A program made the translations under genes and the position numbers. A stretch of DNA of 7,932 bases from the NCBI GenBank assembly GCA_025935735.1, contig JAICUS010000270.1, forward strand, positions 1 through 7,932, read 5' to 3'. The notes under the pieces were generated by a model. It was not told where the DNA came from and searched no databases. It worked only from the letters and a program-made list of their open reading frames with translations. The number at the start of each line of letters is the position of its first letter. Positions within the stretch are counted from its first letter, which is position 1. Below are positions 7,783 to 7,932 of this stretch, in pieces. This DNA is from Solirubrobacteraceae bacterium. Its GTDB lineage: Bacteria > Actinomycetota > Thermoleophilia > Solirubrobacterales > Solirubrobacteraceae.

Positions 7783-7932
7783 ATGGCGCTGGCCGCGGGC
7801 GAACCCGCGCCCGAGCTCTCGCTGCGCCGCTCCAACGGCGACCCGTTCACCCGCGAGGACCTGCTCGGCCACACCACGGTCCTCGTCTTCTATCCGTTCG
7901 CGTTCTCGCCGGTCTGCACCGACCAGCTCTCG
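7783..7932 (+). CDS. Peroxiredoxin (AhpC/TSA family, AhpE-like), 5' part
   Basis: Peroxiredoxins reduce hydrogen peroxide and organic peroxides using a reactive Cys. Fifty residues are visible before the window ends. They show the usual opening GEPAPELSLRRSNGDP, a strand VLVFYPFAF, and the active-site pattern P-x3-S-x2-C (PFAFSPVC) with the peroxidatic Cys at residue 45. That is the same position as in Mycobacterium tuberculosis AhpE, so a one-Cys AhpE-like or BCP-like enzyme is likely; the resolving Cys, if any, lies outside the window. ATG 7783 has no Shine-Dalgarno and follows the hairpin element by three bases. Confidence 0.85.
   Translation, partial: MALAAGEPAPELSLRRSNGDPFTREDLLGHTTVLVFYPFAFSPVCTDQLS

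Overview
The window is very GC-rich, coding-dense and all on the plus strand. It reads as a bacterial translation and ribosome-maturation cluster: nusA (3' part) - ylxR - infB - ylxP (DUF503) - rbfA - nrnA - truB - ribF - GGDEF protein - rpsO - peroxiredoxin (5' part). Base composition, the IF2 N-terminal linker and this gene order point to a high-GC actinobacterium. The compact TruB and RibF and the Cys-bearing NusA tail make me lean to the Thermoleophilia/Solirubrobacterales side. That lineage call is inference; the phylum is firmer.

Layout. 2-550 is the KH-domain end of NusA with a C-terminal Cys3-His tail. 534-806 is YlxR, whose conserved CxGCR motif lies upstream of every ATG/GTG/TTG in its frame; an ATC preceded by AAGGA is the best start. 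779-3163 is translation initiation factor IF2. 3208-3522, 3519-3863 and 3863-4864 are YlxP, RbfA and NrnA. 4861-5643 and 5643-6524 are TruB and RibF. A 46-nt gap precedes a diguanylate cyclase with a degenerate receiver domain (6571-7470), which overlaps rpsO (7467-7736). A peroxiredoxin starts at 7783 and runs off the window.

Nearly all genes overlap or abut (ATGA, TGATG and TTGA junctions), so one or a few translationally coupled transcripts are likely. The protein set joins transcription antitermination (NusA), RNase P modulation (YlxR), initiation (IF2), 30S maturation (RbfA, S15), tRNA pseudouridylation (TruB), nanoRNA turnover (NrnA), flavin cofactor synthesis (RibF) and a c-di-GMP synthase.

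The most unusual signal is non-coding. The infB-ylxP junction (3160-3208) and the rpsO-peroxiredoxin junction (7732-7779) hold two copies of the same roughly 48-nt element. A nearly invariant C-rich core is enclosed by 7-bp inverted repeats whose sequences differ between copies at two base pairs with both sides changed, as expected for a conserved RNA hairpin. Each copy spans from the stop codon of one gene to the start codon of the next, and neither downstream gene has a visible Shine-Dalgarno sequence. I do not recognise it as a named motif.
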